Shown: one piece after another, positions 1-8,225 of the stretch
Position numbering within the stretch: position 1 is the stretch's first letter
Layout: every line of letters begins with the position of its first letter
Source of the DNA: Saccharothrix sp. S26
Lineage (GTDB): Bacteria; Actinomycetota; Actinomycetes; Mycobacteriales; Pseudonocardiaceae
Reading direction: 5' to 3'
Assembly: GCF_021390395.1 (NCBI RefSeq)
Contig: NZ_JAJUWT010000022.1
Coordinates: forward strand, 1 to 64,000
Length of the DNA stretch: 64,000 nt
Notes under the pieces: generated by a model
Database searches by the model: none
Seen by the model: only the letters and a program-made list of their open reading frames with translations
Told to the model about the DNA's origin: nothing
Position numbers and translations under genes: made by a program

Positions 1-39
1 TGCGAAAGCCCCGCGGCCGGAGCTCGCGGGGCTTTCGCA
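1..39. terminator. Perfect 15-bp stem hairpin at the window edge
   Basis: Positions 1-15 (tgcgaaagccccgcg) pair perfectly with 25-39 around a 9-nt loop. This is a typical GC-rich actinomycete terminator, without a long T tract. It probably ends a gene left of the window and/or the minus-strand SRPBCC gene that stops at 130. Positions 40-129 show nothing else. Confidence 0.75.
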
Positions 40-129
40 CGTCGACTCAACTGCCGTCGACCGGCGGCCGGGGGTGGGGGAGCGGAGGGTCTGACCAGCT
101 CCGCCGCCGCTCCCGGGCCGCCTCGGTGC

Positions 130-648
130 TCATCGCAACGGGTCTCCCGGACGGCCCGCGTCCGGCAGGTCGTGACGCGTCTCGCCGGCCTGCGGCGGAC
201 GGCTCACGTCACCGCGCCACGCGCCGGTCTCCAGGCCGCGCCCCTCGATGAACTCCTTGAACCGCTCCAGGTCACCGGACACCCGGTGGTCGACCAGACC
301 GATCGCCGCGCCGGCCTTCTCGGTCAGCGTCTGCGGGTCGTACTCCATCTGCACGTGGACCCGCGTGCGGCGCTCGTCGAGCCGGTGGAAGGTCACCACA
401 CCACCCTGCGGCGGGCCGTCGACGGTGTGCCACGCCACCCGCTCGTCGGGGTGCTGCTCGGTGATCTCCGCGTCGAACTCCCGCGTCACCCCACCGATCT
501 TGGTGACCCAGTGGGTCCTGGTGGGAGTGACCTGGGTGATGCGCTCGACGCCCTCCATGAACTGCGGGAACGACTCGAACTGCGTCCACTGGTTGTACGC
601 GGTCGTGACCGGGACCTCGACGTCCACGGACTTCTCGATCGTCGTCAC
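130..648 (-). CDS. SRPBCC family protein (polyketide cyclase/dehydrase-like, COG5637 type)
   Basis: A 172-residue protein of the START/Bet v1-like SRPBCC fold. The N-terminus begins with the characteristic TTIEKSVDVEVPV and YNQWTQFESFPQFM segment, followed by the W-x-x-K-x-G-G-x-x-R-E-F-D-A core and a C-terminal helix around LERFKEFIEGRG. Members bind small hydrophobic ligands, and many actinomycete copies are general stress proteins; the ligand is unknown. The longer frame opens at 717, but GTG at 648 is chosen because GAGGAGAGG lies just upstream of it. A GTGTG-N14-GGGTAC promoter lies about 40 bp upstream. The C-terminal 30 residues are Pro/Arg/Asp-rich and probably disordered. Confidence 0.85.
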   Translation of the reverse strand: MTTIEKSVDVEVPVTTAYNQWTQFESFPQFMEGVERITQVTPTRTHWVTKIGGVTREFDAEITEQHPDERVAWHTVDGPPQGGVVTFHRLDERRTRVHVQMEYDPQTLTEKAGAAIGLVDHRVSGDLERFKEFIEGRGLETGAWRGDVSRPPQAGETRHDLPDAGRPGDPLR

Positions 649-688
649 AGCTAACAACCTCTCCTCGGGAATCGAGTTCGACACTTGA

Positions 689-713
689 GTACCCCCCAAC
701 ACGGGTTCCACAC
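689..713 (-). promoter_or_regulatory. SigB/SigF-like promoter for the SRPBCC gene
   Basis: On the minus strand, GTGTG (709-713), a 14-nt spacer and GGGTAC (689-694). This fits the G-N-N-T...GGGTA(C/T) form of actinomycete SigB/SigF-type promoters. The same GTGTG-N14-GGGTAC arrangement recurs at 13772-13796. Confidence 0.6.
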
Positions 714-797
714 ACATGTCAACCCATCGGCTGGTAACCGGGAGTAGCGCTTCTCCGGGAAGTGTTTGCTTCGCTTCTCACCGGCTAACTCTCCTCT

Positions 798-1313
798 GTG
801 GACCAGTACCCCGACGCGGTTCTCTTCGACCGCGACGGCACGCTCATCACCGACGTGCCCTACAACGGCGACCCCGACCGGGTGCGCCCGATGCCCGGTG
901 CGCGTGACGTCCTGCGCCTGCTGCGCGCCCACGGTGTGCGCACGGGCGTGGTCACCAACCAGTCCGGCATCGGTCGTGGTCTGCTCACCCGCGCCCAAGT
1001 GGACGCGGTGAACGCGAGGGTGGAGGCGCTGCTCGGCCGGTTCGGCACCTGGCAAGTGTGCCCGCACCACCCCGACGACGGCTGCGCGTGCCGCAAACCC
1101 GCGCCCACCATGATCCTCGACGCCTGCGAGGCCCTCGGCGCGCGCCCCGAGCGCACTTACTTCATCGGCGACATCGAGGCGGACGTCAAAGCTGCCCTCG
1201 CCGCCGGCGTCACGCCGATCCTCGTGCCCACCCCGGTCACCCTGCCCGACGAGGTCGACCGCGCGCCGCACACCGCGCCCGACCTCCGGTCCGCGTTGGC
1301 GATGGTCCTATGA
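798..1313 (+). CDS. gmhB: D-glycero-D-manno-heptose 1,7-bisphosphate 7-phosphatase (HAD-IIIA)
   Basis: A cytoplasmic HAD phosphatase of 171 residues, close to the usual GmhB length. It carries the catalytic LFDRDGTL motif near residue 10, VVTNQSGIGRG near residue 52, a zinc-binding CPHHPDDGCACRKPAP segment and the acidic motif FIGDIEADV. GmhB removes a phosphate from heptose 1,7-bisphosphate before nucleotidyl transfer by HldE, which is encoded five genes downstream with GmhA. GTG at 798 is the first start of the operon; the next gene overlaps by ATGA, so the eight genes are probably co-transcribed. Without biochemistry, histidinol phosphatase-like activity cannot be excluded, but the heptose context is strong. 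Confidence 0.92.
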   Translation: MDQYPDAVLFDRDGTLITDVPYNGDPDRVRPMPGARDVLRLLRAHGVRTGVVTNQSGIGRGLLTRAQVDAVNARVEALLGRFGTWQVCPHHPDDGCACRKPAPTMILDACEALGARPERTYFIGDIEADVKAALAAGVTPILVPTPVTLPDEVDRAPHTAPDLRSALAMVL

Positions 1314-2302
1314 GGACGATCGTGGCCAGGCTCGACAACGACGGCGACGTGCTGCTCGCCGGCCCGGCCGTGCGCGCCGCCGCGCACGCGGGCGAAGTCG
1401 TGCTGCTGTGCGGGCATTCCGGCGCGCAGGCGGCGGAGCTGCTGCCCGGCGTGCAGCGGGTCGTGCGCTGGGACTGCCCGTGGATCACCAACCCCGCGCC
1501 CGAGGTCCGCAACCCCGACATCGAGGGGATGGTGGCCCTGCTCAAGGGGATCCGCGCGGACGTGGCCCTGGTCCTGACCTCCTTCCACCAGAGCCCGCTG
1601 CCGCTGGCGCTGCTGCTGAAGCTGGCCGGCGTGCCGAAGGTCGTGGCCCGCTCCACCGACTACCCCGGCTCGCTGCTCGACGTCCGGCTGCGCGACGACC
1701 CGGACATCCCGGAGGCCGAGCGCGCGCTCCAGGTCGCACGGGCCGCCGGTTTCGAGCTCCCGCCCGGCGACGACGGCCGGCTGGCGATCGTCGCGCCGCC
1801 GGAGCCGGGCGAGATCGGGCCGTACGTCGTCGTGCACCCGGGCGCGTCCGTGCCCGCCCGCGCCTGGTCGCCGGACCGGTGCGCGCAAGCCGTCACGGCG
1901 CTCGCCCAAGCCGGGCACCGCGTGCTGGTCACCGGCGGCCCGAACGAGACCGCGCTGACCAAGCACGTGGCCGGCGCGCACGGCGTGGACCTCGGCGGCC
2001 GCACGACGTTCGCCGAGCTGGCCGGGTTGCTGGCCCGCGCGGACGCCGTCGTGGTCGGCAACACCGGCCCGGCGCACCTCGCCGCCGCCGTGGGCACGCC
2101 CGTCGTGTCCTTGTTCTCCCCCGTCGTGCCCGCCAGTCGGTGGGCGCCGCACGGGCCGCACGTGTTGCTGGGCGACCAGGACGCGCCGTGCCGCGACTCG
2201 CGCGCACGCGAGTGTCCGGTGCCCGGCCACCCGTGCCTCGACCGGGTGACGGCCGACCGGGTCGTCGCCGCCGTAGCCGACCTCGTGGGGGTGCGGACGT
2301 GA
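1310..2302 (+). CDS. Glycosyltransferase family 9 (heptosyltransferase-like)
   Basis: A 330-residue GT-B fold transferase of the GT9/lipopolysaccharide heptosyltransferase family. Diagnostic parts are the C-terminal VVVHPGASVPARAWSP segment, a TGG loop near residue 205 and the NTGPAHLAAAVGTPVVSLFSP nucleotide-sugar motif. The enzyme would add a sugar, by context perhaps heptose from an NDP-heptose donor, to an unknown acceptor. Its ATG overlaps the gmhB stop (ATGA at 1310-1313) and its stop overlaps the next start. Unlike Gram-negative WaaC/WaaF it lacks the N-terminal R-x-x-x-x-G-D pattern in usual form (it reads VARLDNDGDVLLAGPAV), which may reflect a different acceptor. Confidence 0.88.
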   Translation: MRTIVARLDNDGDVLLAGPAVRAAAHAGEVVLLCGHSGAQAAELLPGVQRVVRWDCPWITNPAPEVRNPDIEGMVALLKGIRADVALVLTSFHQSPLPLALLLKLAGVPKVVARSTDYPGSLLDVRLRDDPDIPEAERALQVARAAGFELPPGDDGRLAIVAPPEPGEIGPYVVVHPGASVPARAWSPDRCAQAVTALAQAGHRVLVTGGPNETALTKHVAGAHGVDLGGRTTFAELAGLLARADAVVVGNTGPAHLAAAVGTPVVSLFSPVVPASRWAPHGPHVLLGDQDAPCRDSRARECPVPGHPCLDRVTADRVVAAVADLVGVRT

Positions 2303-3186
2303 AGATCCTGCTGTGGCACGTGCACGGCTCGTGGACGAACGCGTTCGTCCGGGGCGGTCACGACTACCTGGTCCCCGGCCCGCCCAAGGGCATCGGCCTG
2401 GCCGGGCGCGACTGGCCGGCCGCCCGCGAGGTGGACGTGTCCGAGGTGCCCGATCTCGGGGCGGACATCGCGGTGCTGCAACGGCCGGAGGAAGTCGGCC
2501 TGGTGCCGACCGGGATCCCGGTCGTGTACCTGGAGCACAACACCCCCAAGTACCCGAACCAGACCCACCCGCTCAAGGACTGGCCGGGCACGATCGTCCA
2601 CGTCACCCACTTCAACGACCTCATGTGGGACTGCGGCACCGCGCGGACCGTCGTCATCGAACACGGGGTGGTCGACCCCGGGCCTCAGTACACCGGTGAG
2701 CTGCCCCGTGCGGCCGTGGTGGTCAACGAGCCGGTGCGGCGCGGCCGCGTCGTCGGCACGGACCTGCTGCCCCGGTTCGCCGAGGCCGCGCCGCTGGACG
2801 TCTACGGCATGAAGACCGAGAAGCTGGGGGAGATGGGGCGCGGTGACCACGACCTGGTCTCGCTGCACCGCGAGCTGGCCCGGCGACGCCTGTACCTGCA
2901 CCCGGTGCGGTGGACGTCGCTGGGGCTGTCGCTGATCGAGGCGATGCACCTGGGGATGCCCGTGGTCGCGTTGGCGTGCACCGAGGTCGTGCGCGCGGTG
3001 CCGCCGGAGGCGGGTGTGGTGTCCACCGACGTGGACGAGCTGGTGCGGGCGGTGGCCGAGCTGGTCGCCGACCCCGCGCTGGCCAGGCAGAAGGGGAAGC
3101 AGGCCAGGGAGTTCGCCCTGGCCCGGTACGGACTCGACGCCTTCCTGCGGAGTTGGGACCGGTTGCTGACAGGAGTGAGCGGATGA
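2299..3186 (+). CDS. Glycosyltransferase, GT4-like GT-B fold
   Basis: A 295-residue protein starting at GTG 2299, which overlaps the upstream stop (GTGA). The C-terminal half contains the GT4-like donor-binding segment TSLGLSLIEAMHLGMPVVALA, with the E-x-7-E-like acidic positions, and a terminal DAFLRSWDRLL helix. The N-terminal half, beginning KILLWHVHGSWTNAFVRGGHDYLVP, resembles actinomycete glycosyltransferases found with heptose or carbamoyl sugar genes. At 295 residues it is shorter than typical GT4 enzymes (350-420). Donor and acceptor are unknown. It lies between the GT9 gene and a second GT4 gene, in the same coupled operon. Confidence 0.78.
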   Translation: MKILLWHVHGSWTNAFVRGGHDYLVPGPPKGIGLAGRDWPAAREVDVSEVPDLGADIAVLQRPEEVGLVPTGIPVVYLEHNTPKYPNQTHPLKDWPGTIVHVTHFNDLMWDCGTARTVVIEHGVVDPGPQYTGELPRAAVVVNEPVRRGRVVGTDLLPRFAEAAPLDVYGMKTEKLGEMGRGDHDLVSLHRELARRRLYLHPVRWTSLGLSLIEAMHLGMPVVALACTEVVRAVPPEAGVVSTDVDELVRAVAELVADPALARQKGKQAREFALARYGLDAFLRSWDRLLTGVSG

Positions 3187-4388
3187 GGATCGCGATGGTG
3201 TCCGAGCACGCCAGCCCGTTGGCCGCCCTGGGCGGTGTCGACGCGGGCGGCCAGAACGTGCACGTCGCCGCGCTGTCGGCGGCGCTCTCGGCACGCGGGC
3301 ACGACGTGGTGGTCTACACCCGCGGCGACGACCCGGACCTGCCCGAGCGGGTGCGCACCGAGCAGGGCTACGACGTGGTGCACGTGCCGGCCGGACCGGC
3401 GTGCGCGGTGCCCAAGGACGAGCTGCTGCCGCACATGGGCGAGTTCGCCCGGTTCCTGGAGCAGCAGTGGGACCAGGAGCGCCCGGACGTGGTGCACGCG
3501 CACTTCTGGATGTCCGGGCTGGCCTCGGTGCTCGCCGCGCGCAAGGTCGGCGTGCCCGTGGTGCAGACGTTCCACGCCCTGGGCACGGTCAAGCGCCGCC
3601 ACCAGGGCGCGGAGGACACCAGCCCGGCCGAGCGGATCGGCATCGAGCGGATGATCGGGCGTGAGGCCGACCGGATCGCGGCGACGTGTGACGACGAGGT
3701 GGCCGAGCTGATGCGCATGGGCGTGCAGCGGTTGCGGATCTCCGTCGTGCCGTGCGGGGTGGACCCGGCCCGCTTCCGGCCCGAGGGCCCCGTGGACCGC
3801 CGCCGCTACCGGCACCGGATCGTCTCCGTCGGCAGGCTGGTGCCGCGCAAGGGTTTCCAGGACCTGATCACCGTGCTGCGGTCTTTGCCGGACACCGAGC
3901 TGGTCATCGCGGGCGGCCCGGTGGACGTCGAGTCCGACCCGGAGGCGCGGCGGCTGGCGGCGCACGCCGAACGCCTCGGCGTGCGGCCCCGGCTGTGCCT
4001 GGCGGGGCAGGTGTCGCGGGACGCGATGCCCGCGCTGCTGCGCTCGGCCGACGTGGTGGCGTGCGTGCCGTGGTACGAGCCGTTCGGCATCGTGCCGCTG
4101 GAGGCCATGGCGTGCGGCGTGCCGGTGGTGGCCAGCGCGGTCGGCGGCCTGACCGACACGGTGGTGGACGGCGTCACGGGCGTGCTCGTGCCGCCGCGCG
4201 ACCCGGCGGCGCTGTGCCGGGCGCTGCACTCGCTGCTGTCCGACGAGGCCCGCCGCGAGGCGTGCGGCCTCGCGGGCCTGGACCGGGTCGGCGTGCGCTA
4301 CACGTGGGACCGGATCGCCGAGGACACCGAACGCGTATACGAGCGGGTCACGGCGGGTCGGGCCGTGGCCGTGGGAGGAACCCGATGA
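3183..4388 (+). CDS. Glycosyltransferase family 4, sucrose synthase/MshA-like
   Basis: A 401-residue GT-B transferase. The N-terminus has the GGVDAGGQNVHVAALSAALS loop typical of MshA, sucrose-phosphate synthase-like and actinomycete GT4 enzymes. VVHAHFWMSGLAS (residues 102-114) follows, then VSVGRLVPRKGFQDLI and the donor-binding YEPFGIVPLEAMACGVPVV with the paired glutamates. ATG 3183 overlaps the preceding stop, and its own TGA overlaps gmhA (ATGA at 4385-4388). It probably uses an NDP-sugar to extend the glycan made by the operon. It is not MshA by context, since no mycothiol genes are nearby. Confidence 0.88.
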   Translation: MRIAMVSEHASPLAALGGVDAGGQNVHVAALSAALSARGHDVVVYTRGDDPDLPERVRTEQGYDVVHVPAGPACAVPKDELLPHMGEFARFLEQQWDQERPDVVHAHFWMSGLASVLAARKVGVPVVQTFHALGTVKRRHQGAEDTSPAERIGIERMIGREADRIAATCDDEVAELMRMGVQRLRISVVPCGVDPARFRPEGPVDRRRYRHRIVSVGRLVPRKGFQDLITVLRSLPDTELVIAGGPVDVESDPEARRLAAHAERLGVRPRLCLAGQVSRDAMPALLRSADVVACVPWYEPFGIVPLEAMACGVPVVASAVGGLTDTVVDGVTGVLVPPRDPAALCRALHSLLSDEARREACGLAGLDRVGVRYTWDRIAEDTERVYERVTAGRAVAVGGTR

Positions 4389-4960
4389 CAGTCGAGGCGC
4401 ACTTGAACGGACTGGCCCAGTCGTTGGCCGGGCTGCGAGCCCAGGCGCCGCGCCTGACCCGCTGGGGCGGTGTGCTGGCCCGCAGGCTGGCCGACGGCGG
4501 CCGGCTGCTGGCGGCGGGCAACGGCGGGTCGGCCGCCGAGGCGCAGCACCTGACCGCCGAGCTCGTCGGCCGGTTCCGCGACGACCGGCGGCCGTTCTCG
4601 GCGATCGCGCTGTGCGCGGAGTCCTCCAGCGTCACCGCGATCGGCAACGACTACGGCTACGACCAGGTGTTCGCCCGGCAGGTCACCGCGCACGCCCGGC
4701 CGCAGGACGTGGTCGTGCTGCTGTCGACCAGCGGGCGCAGCCAGAACCTGCTGGAGGCGGCGAAGGCGGCCCGGGAGGCGGGCGCGCACGTGTGGGCGAT
4801 GACGGGCCCGGCCCCGAACCCGCTGGCCGAGGCGGTGGACGAGGTGCTGGCGCTGCCCGGCGAGCCCGCGAACGTGCAGGAAGCCCAGCTGGTGGCCGTG
4901 CACGCCCTGTGCGCGGCGTTCGAGGCGGCTCTGCCGACGTCGGAACGGAGGGTCTCGTGA
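4385..4960 (+). CDS. gmhA: Phosphoheptose isomerase (SIS domain)
   Basis: A 191-residue single-SIS-domain protein matching GmhA: GNGGSAAEAQHLTAELVGRF near residue 46, DDRRPFSAIAL, the phosphate-binding STSGRSQNL loop and a C-terminal EAQLVAVHALC helix bearing the conserved Glu. GmhA converts sedoheptulose 7-phosphate to D-glycero-D-manno-heptose 7-phosphate, the committed step of NDP-heptose synthesis, as a cytoplasmic tetramer. Its start overlaps the GT4 stop. DiaA-like SIS proteins are similar, but co-location with gmhB and hldE settles the assignment. Confidence 0.93.
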   Translation: MTVEAHLNGLAQSLAGLRAQAPRLTRWGGVLARRLADGGRLLAAGNGGSAAEAQHLTAELVGRFRDDRRPFSAIALCAESSSVTAIGNDYGYDQVFARQVTAHARPQDVVVLLSTSGRSQNLLEAAKAAREAGAHVWAMTGPAPNPLAEAVDEVLALPGEPANVQEAQLVAVHALCAAFEAALPTSERRVS

Positions 4961-5064
4961 AGCTGGGCTGTGCTGGGTCGCCGCTGCTCCGCGGACGGCC
5001 GGCGAGGACGCCTGGACCGACGCGACCTCGCGGCGAGGGTGGCGGAGAAGGAGGGTTGTCGTGA
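4957..5064 (+). CDS. Possible 35-residue coupled ORF between gmhA and hldE
   Basis: GTG 4957 overlaps the gmhA stop (GTGA), and the ORF's own TGA (5062-5064) overlaps the hldE GTG. A GGAGGG ribosome site precedes both GTGs. The peptide starts VKLGCAGSPLL, echoing the VKLVVVGDSLL start of HldE, and the DNA around the two starts is visibly similar. It may therefore be a vestige of a 104-bp duplication that moved the hldE start, or a spacer ORF that keeps ribosomes coupled. It is Gly/Pro/Arg-rich with no domain, and a functional peptide is doubtful. Confidence 0.3.
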   Translation: MKLGCAGSPLLRGRPARTPGPTRPRGEGGGEGGLS

Positions 5065-6347
5065 AGCTGGTCGTCGTCGGCGACTCGTTGCTGGACATCG
5101 ACGTGCTGGGCACCGCGGAACGCCTGTGCCCGGACGCGCCCGCGCCCGTCCTGGACGTGCGGGAGGAACGCGCCCGACCCGGTGGCGCGGGACTGGCCGC
5201 GGCCCTGGCCGCCGCCGACGGCGTCGACGTCACGCTGGTCAGCGCCGTGGCGGACGACGAGGACGGCCACCGGCTGCGCGAGGAGCTGGCCCGCGTGCCG
5301 AGCGTGCTCGGGCCGTCACCCGCGCCCACCCCGGTCAAGACCCGGCTGCGCTGCGGCGACCAGTCGATCGCCCGGCTCGACCGCGGCGGCGGGTCCGGCG
5401 TGCCGCAGGCCACCGACGCCATGCTCGACGCGGTGCTGGAGGCCGACTGCGTGCTGGTCTCCGACTACGGGCGCGGCCTGCTGCGCGACGAACGGCTGCG
5501 CGGCGTGCTCGCCCGCCGTCCCGTCGTCTGGGACCCGCACCCGCGCGGACCGGACCCGGTGCCCGGTGCGCGGCTCGTCACGCCGAACGCGGCCGAGGCC
5601 AAGGCGTTCAGCGGTCACGCCGACCCGATGGACGCCCTCGAAGCGCTGCGCGCGAAGTGGCGGGCACGGGCCGTCGTGGTGACCCTCGGGGCCGACGGCG
5701 CCCTGCTGCACGGTGGCGGCACGCCGGTCGCCGTGCCCGCGCCCCGCGTGCCGGTGGTCGACCCGTGCGGCGCGGGTGACCGGTTCGCGGTGACGGTCGC
5801 CGCCCGGCTCATGGGCGGTGCGGCGATGGACGACGCGATCGCCGACGGCGTCACGTCGGCCGCCGACTTCCTGAGTCACGGCGGCGCGTCCGGGTTCCGA
5901 CCGGTCGACCGATTGTCCACAGTGGACGCGGTGCGGGCGCGCGGCGGCACGGTCGTCGCCACCGGCGGCTGCTTCGACCTGCTGCACGCGGGCCACGTCC
6001 GCACGCTGCGCGCCGCCCGGTCGCTCGGTGACTGCCTGGTGGTGTGCCTGAACTCCGACGAGTCCGTGCGCCGGCTCAAGGGCCCGGACCGGCCCGTCAC
6101 CAAGGAGCAGGACCGGGTCGAGGTGCTGCGCGCGCTGGGCTGCGTGGACGACGTGATCGTGTTCGAGGACGACACCCCGGAACGCGTGCTGGCCGCACTG
6201 CGCCCGGACGTGTGGGTCAAGGGTGGCGACTACACCGTGGAGTCGCTGCCGGAAGCGGACTTGGTCCGGGGGTGGGGTGGGCGCACCGTCGTCGTGCCCT
6301 ACCACCGCGGCCGTTCGACCACCGAGATGCTGTCGAGGAGGGGCTGA
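5061..6347 (+). CDS. hldE: Bifunctional heptose-7-phosphate kinase/heptose-1-phosphate nucleotidyltransferase
   Basis: A 428-residue two-domain enzyme. The N-terminal ribokinase/PfkB domain (about 1-285) includes ARPGGAGLAAALAAADG and the anion-hole motif VDPCGAGDRFAVTVAA. The C-terminal cytidylyltransferase-like domain (about 300-425) begins VATGGCFDLLHAGHVRTL with the HxGH motif and ends with KGGDYTVESLPE. In Gram-negatives this protein phosphorylates heptose 7-phosphate at O1 and then, after GmhB acts, adds a nucleotide; here ADP- or another NDP-heptose is inferred. It is slightly short for HldE (about 475). GTG 5061 follows GGAGGG. Confidence 0.93.
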   Translation: MKLVVVGDSLLDIDVLGTAERLCPDAPAPVLDVREERARPGGAGLAAALAAADGVDVTLVSAVADDEDGHRLREELARVPSVLGPSPAPTPVKTRLRCGDQSIARLDRGGGSGVPQATDAMLDAVLEADCVLVSDYGRGLLRDERLRGVLARRPVVWDPHPRGPDPVPGARLVTPNAAEAKAFSGHADPMDALEALRAKWRARAVVVTLGADGALLHGGGTPVAVPAPRVPVVDPCGAGDRFAVTVAARLMGGAAMDDAIADGVTSAADFLSHGGASGFRPVDRLSTVDAVRARGGTVVATGGCFDLLHAGHVRTLRAARSLGDCLVVCLNSDESVRRLKGPDRPVTKEQDRVEVLRALGCVDDVIVFEDDTPERVLAALRPDVWVKGGDYTVESLPEADLVRGWGGRTVVVPYHRGRSTTEMLSRRG

Positions 6348-7027
6348 TGCTCGGCCAGGTGTTGGTGACCGGAGGCGCGTCCGGCTTGGGCGCGGCGGTG
6401 GTGCACGCGGTGCACGAGTTGGGCGGGCAGCCGCTGGTGCTGGACAAGGCCGCGCCGTCGTCGTCGGAGGTGGCCGACTTCGAGTCGGTCGACCTGTCCG
6501 ACACCAGGGCGGCGGAACGCGCGGTCAAGGCGATCGCCGAGCGCAACGGCGGCCTGCGGGCCGTCGTCACGGCGGCGGGCACCGACGCGTGCGGTCGGCT
6601 GGACGAGGTGTCCGGCGCGGACTGGGACCGGGTGGTGATGGTGAACCTGCTCGGCACCGCCGCGGTGGTGCGGGCGGCGCTGCCCATGCTGGACGGCGGC
6701 CGGGTGGTGACGATCGCGTCCACGCTGGGCATCAAGGCCGTCAGCGACGCCACCGCGTACTGCGCCTCGAAGTTCGGCGTGGTCGGCTTCACCCGGGCGC
6801 TGGCGGCGGAGACCGCGGGCCGGGTCGGCGTGACGCTGGTGATCCCCGGCGGCATGCGCACGCACTTCTTCGACGACCGCGCCGAGCAGTACCGGCCGCC
6901 GGACGACAGCAAGCTGAACCCGCCGGAGCGGGTCGCCGACGCGATCGTGTTCGCGTTGCGCCAGCCCGAGGGGTGCGAGGTGCGCGAGCTCGTCGTCGCC
7001 CACGCAGAGGAGGGGTCGTGGCCGTAG
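6347..7027 (+). CDS. Short-chain dehydrogenase/reductase
   Basis: A 226-residue classical SDR with the TGGASGLG cofactor loop at residues 8-15, catalytic Ser in TIASTLG, a Y-x-x-x-K pair in AYCASKFG, and a PGGMRTHFF segment after the active site. The ATG overlaps the hldE stop by one base. It is a classical, not extended, SDR, so it is unlikely to be the ADP-heptose 6-epimerase HldD; oxidation or reduction of a sugar or glycan intermediate is more plausible. The substrate is unknown. Its last codons overlap the P450 start. Confidence 0.85.
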   Translation: MLGQVLVTGGASGLGAAVVHAVHELGGQPLVLDKAAPSSSEVADFESVDLSDTRAAERAVKAIAERNGGLRAVVTAAGTDACGRLDEVSGADWDRVVMVNLLGTAAVVRAALPMLDGGRVVTIASTLGIKAVSDATAYCASKFGVVGFTRALAAETAGRVGVTLVIPGGMRTHFFDDRAEQYRPPDDSKLNPPERVADAIVFALRQPEGCEVRELVVAHAEEGSWP

Positions 7028-8196
7028 CCTCCCGGCTGGACACCGGGAGGGCCTTCGCCAAGGTGCTGCTGCCGACGCTGGCCAAGGGCGTGATCCTGCG
7101 CCGGCCGTCGGCGACGGCGCTGGCGGCGAAGGCACGGGCGGACGCGGCGGCGGTGGCGACGATGAAGCGGTTGCGGGAGCGGTACGGCCCGCAACCGCTG
7201 CGCCTGCGCGTGACCGGGCGCAGCGTCGCGCTGCTGCTCGACCCGCTGGACGTGGCGCGGCTGCTGGCCGAGTCACCGTCGCCGTTCGCCCTGGCCACCG
7301 TCGAGAAGAGGGCGGCGCTCAAGCACTTCCAGCCGCACGGCGTGCTGATCTCGACGGGGCGGGAGCGGGCGCGGCGGCGCGCGGTGAACGAGGACGTGCT
7401 GCGACCGGACAAGATCGACGTCCGGGCGATCGTGGCCGACGAGGCCGACCTGCTGCTGCGGCACGCCCGCGGCACCGGTCGGCTGACCTGGGACTCGTTC
7501 GCCCAGGCGTGGTGGCGGGCCGCGCGGCGGATCGTGCTCGGGTCGTTCGCGCGGGAGGACGTCGAGCTGACCGACATGCTCCAGACCCTGCGCGCGAACG
7601 CCAACTGGGCCTACCTGCACCCGCGCCGGGAGGCGTTGCGCCGGCGGTTCGAGGACCGCTTGTGCGGGCACCTGGAGCGCGGCGAGCCGGGCAGCCTGGC
7701 GAGCCTCGGGCCGGCCGACGAGCTGGTCGAACAGGCGCCCCACTGGCTGTTCGCGTTCGACGCGGCGGGCATCGCGACCATGCGCGCGCTGGCGATCGGC
7801 GGCGAGGGCGAGGCCGGGATCTGGGAGTCGGTGCGGTTGTGGCCGACGACGCCGGTGATCCTGCGCGAGAGCACCGAGCCGACCCGCTGGCACGGCACGT
7901 GGCTGCCCGCCCGCACCACGTTCATCGTGTTCGTGCCGTACTTCCACCGCGACCCGGACCGGCTGTCCCGCGCCGACTCCTACGCGCCGGAGAACTGGCC
8001 CGCGCCCGCCGACCCGGGTCTGGTGCCGTTCAGCGGCGGTCCGGGCATCTGCCCCGGTCGCGACCTCGTGCTGGTGGCCGGCGGCGCGATGCTGGACGCG
8101 TTGCGCCCGCACCTGGACGTGCCGACGCTGCACCCGCCGCTGCCCGCCACGCTGAACCACTTCGGGCTGTCGTTCGTCACCCGCAGTGATGATTGA
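7018..8196 (+). CDS. Cytochrome P450
   Basis: A 392-residue P450. The heme-binding loop FSGGPGICPGRDLVL carries the cysteine ligand near residue 345, ESVRLWPTTPVILRE contains the E-x-x-R of the K helix, and the I-helix region lies around FAFDAAGIATMRAL. The I-helix lacks the usual A/G-G-x-D/E-T acid-alcohol pair (it reads AAGIATM), which is unusual and may affect oxygen activation. GTG 7018 follows GAGGAGGGG and overlaps the SDR gene by 10 nt, so it is the last gene of the heptose operon. A P450 in a heptose glycan operon is uncommon; the acceptor could be a lipid or polyketide. Redox partners are not encoded here. Confidence 0.9.
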   Translation: MAVASRLDTGRAFAKVLLPTLAKGVILRRPSATALAAKARADAAAVATMKRLRERYGPQPLRLRVTGRSVALLLDPLDVARLLAESPSPFALATVEKRAALKHFQPHGVLISTGRERARRRAVNEDVLRPDKIDVRAIVADEADLLLRHARGTGRLTWDSFAQAWWRAARRIVLGSFAREDVELTDMLQTLRANANWAYLHPRREALRRRFEDRLCGHLERGEPGSLASLGPADELVEQAPHWLFAFDAAGIATMRALAIGGEGEAGIWESVRLWPTTPVILRESTEPTRWHGTWLPARTTFIVFVPYFHRDPDRLSRADSYAPENWPAPADPGLVPFSGGPGICPGRDLVLVAGGAMLDALRPHLDVPTLHPPLPATLNHFGLSFVTRSDD

Positions 8197-8225
8197 AACA
8201 CCACGCGGTTGGGTATGTGGTGGCG

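Noticed and set aside
6347..7027. SDR gene as the ADP-heptose 6-epimerase HldD
   Set aside because: HldD is an extended SDR of about 310 residues; this protein is a 226-residue classical SDR.
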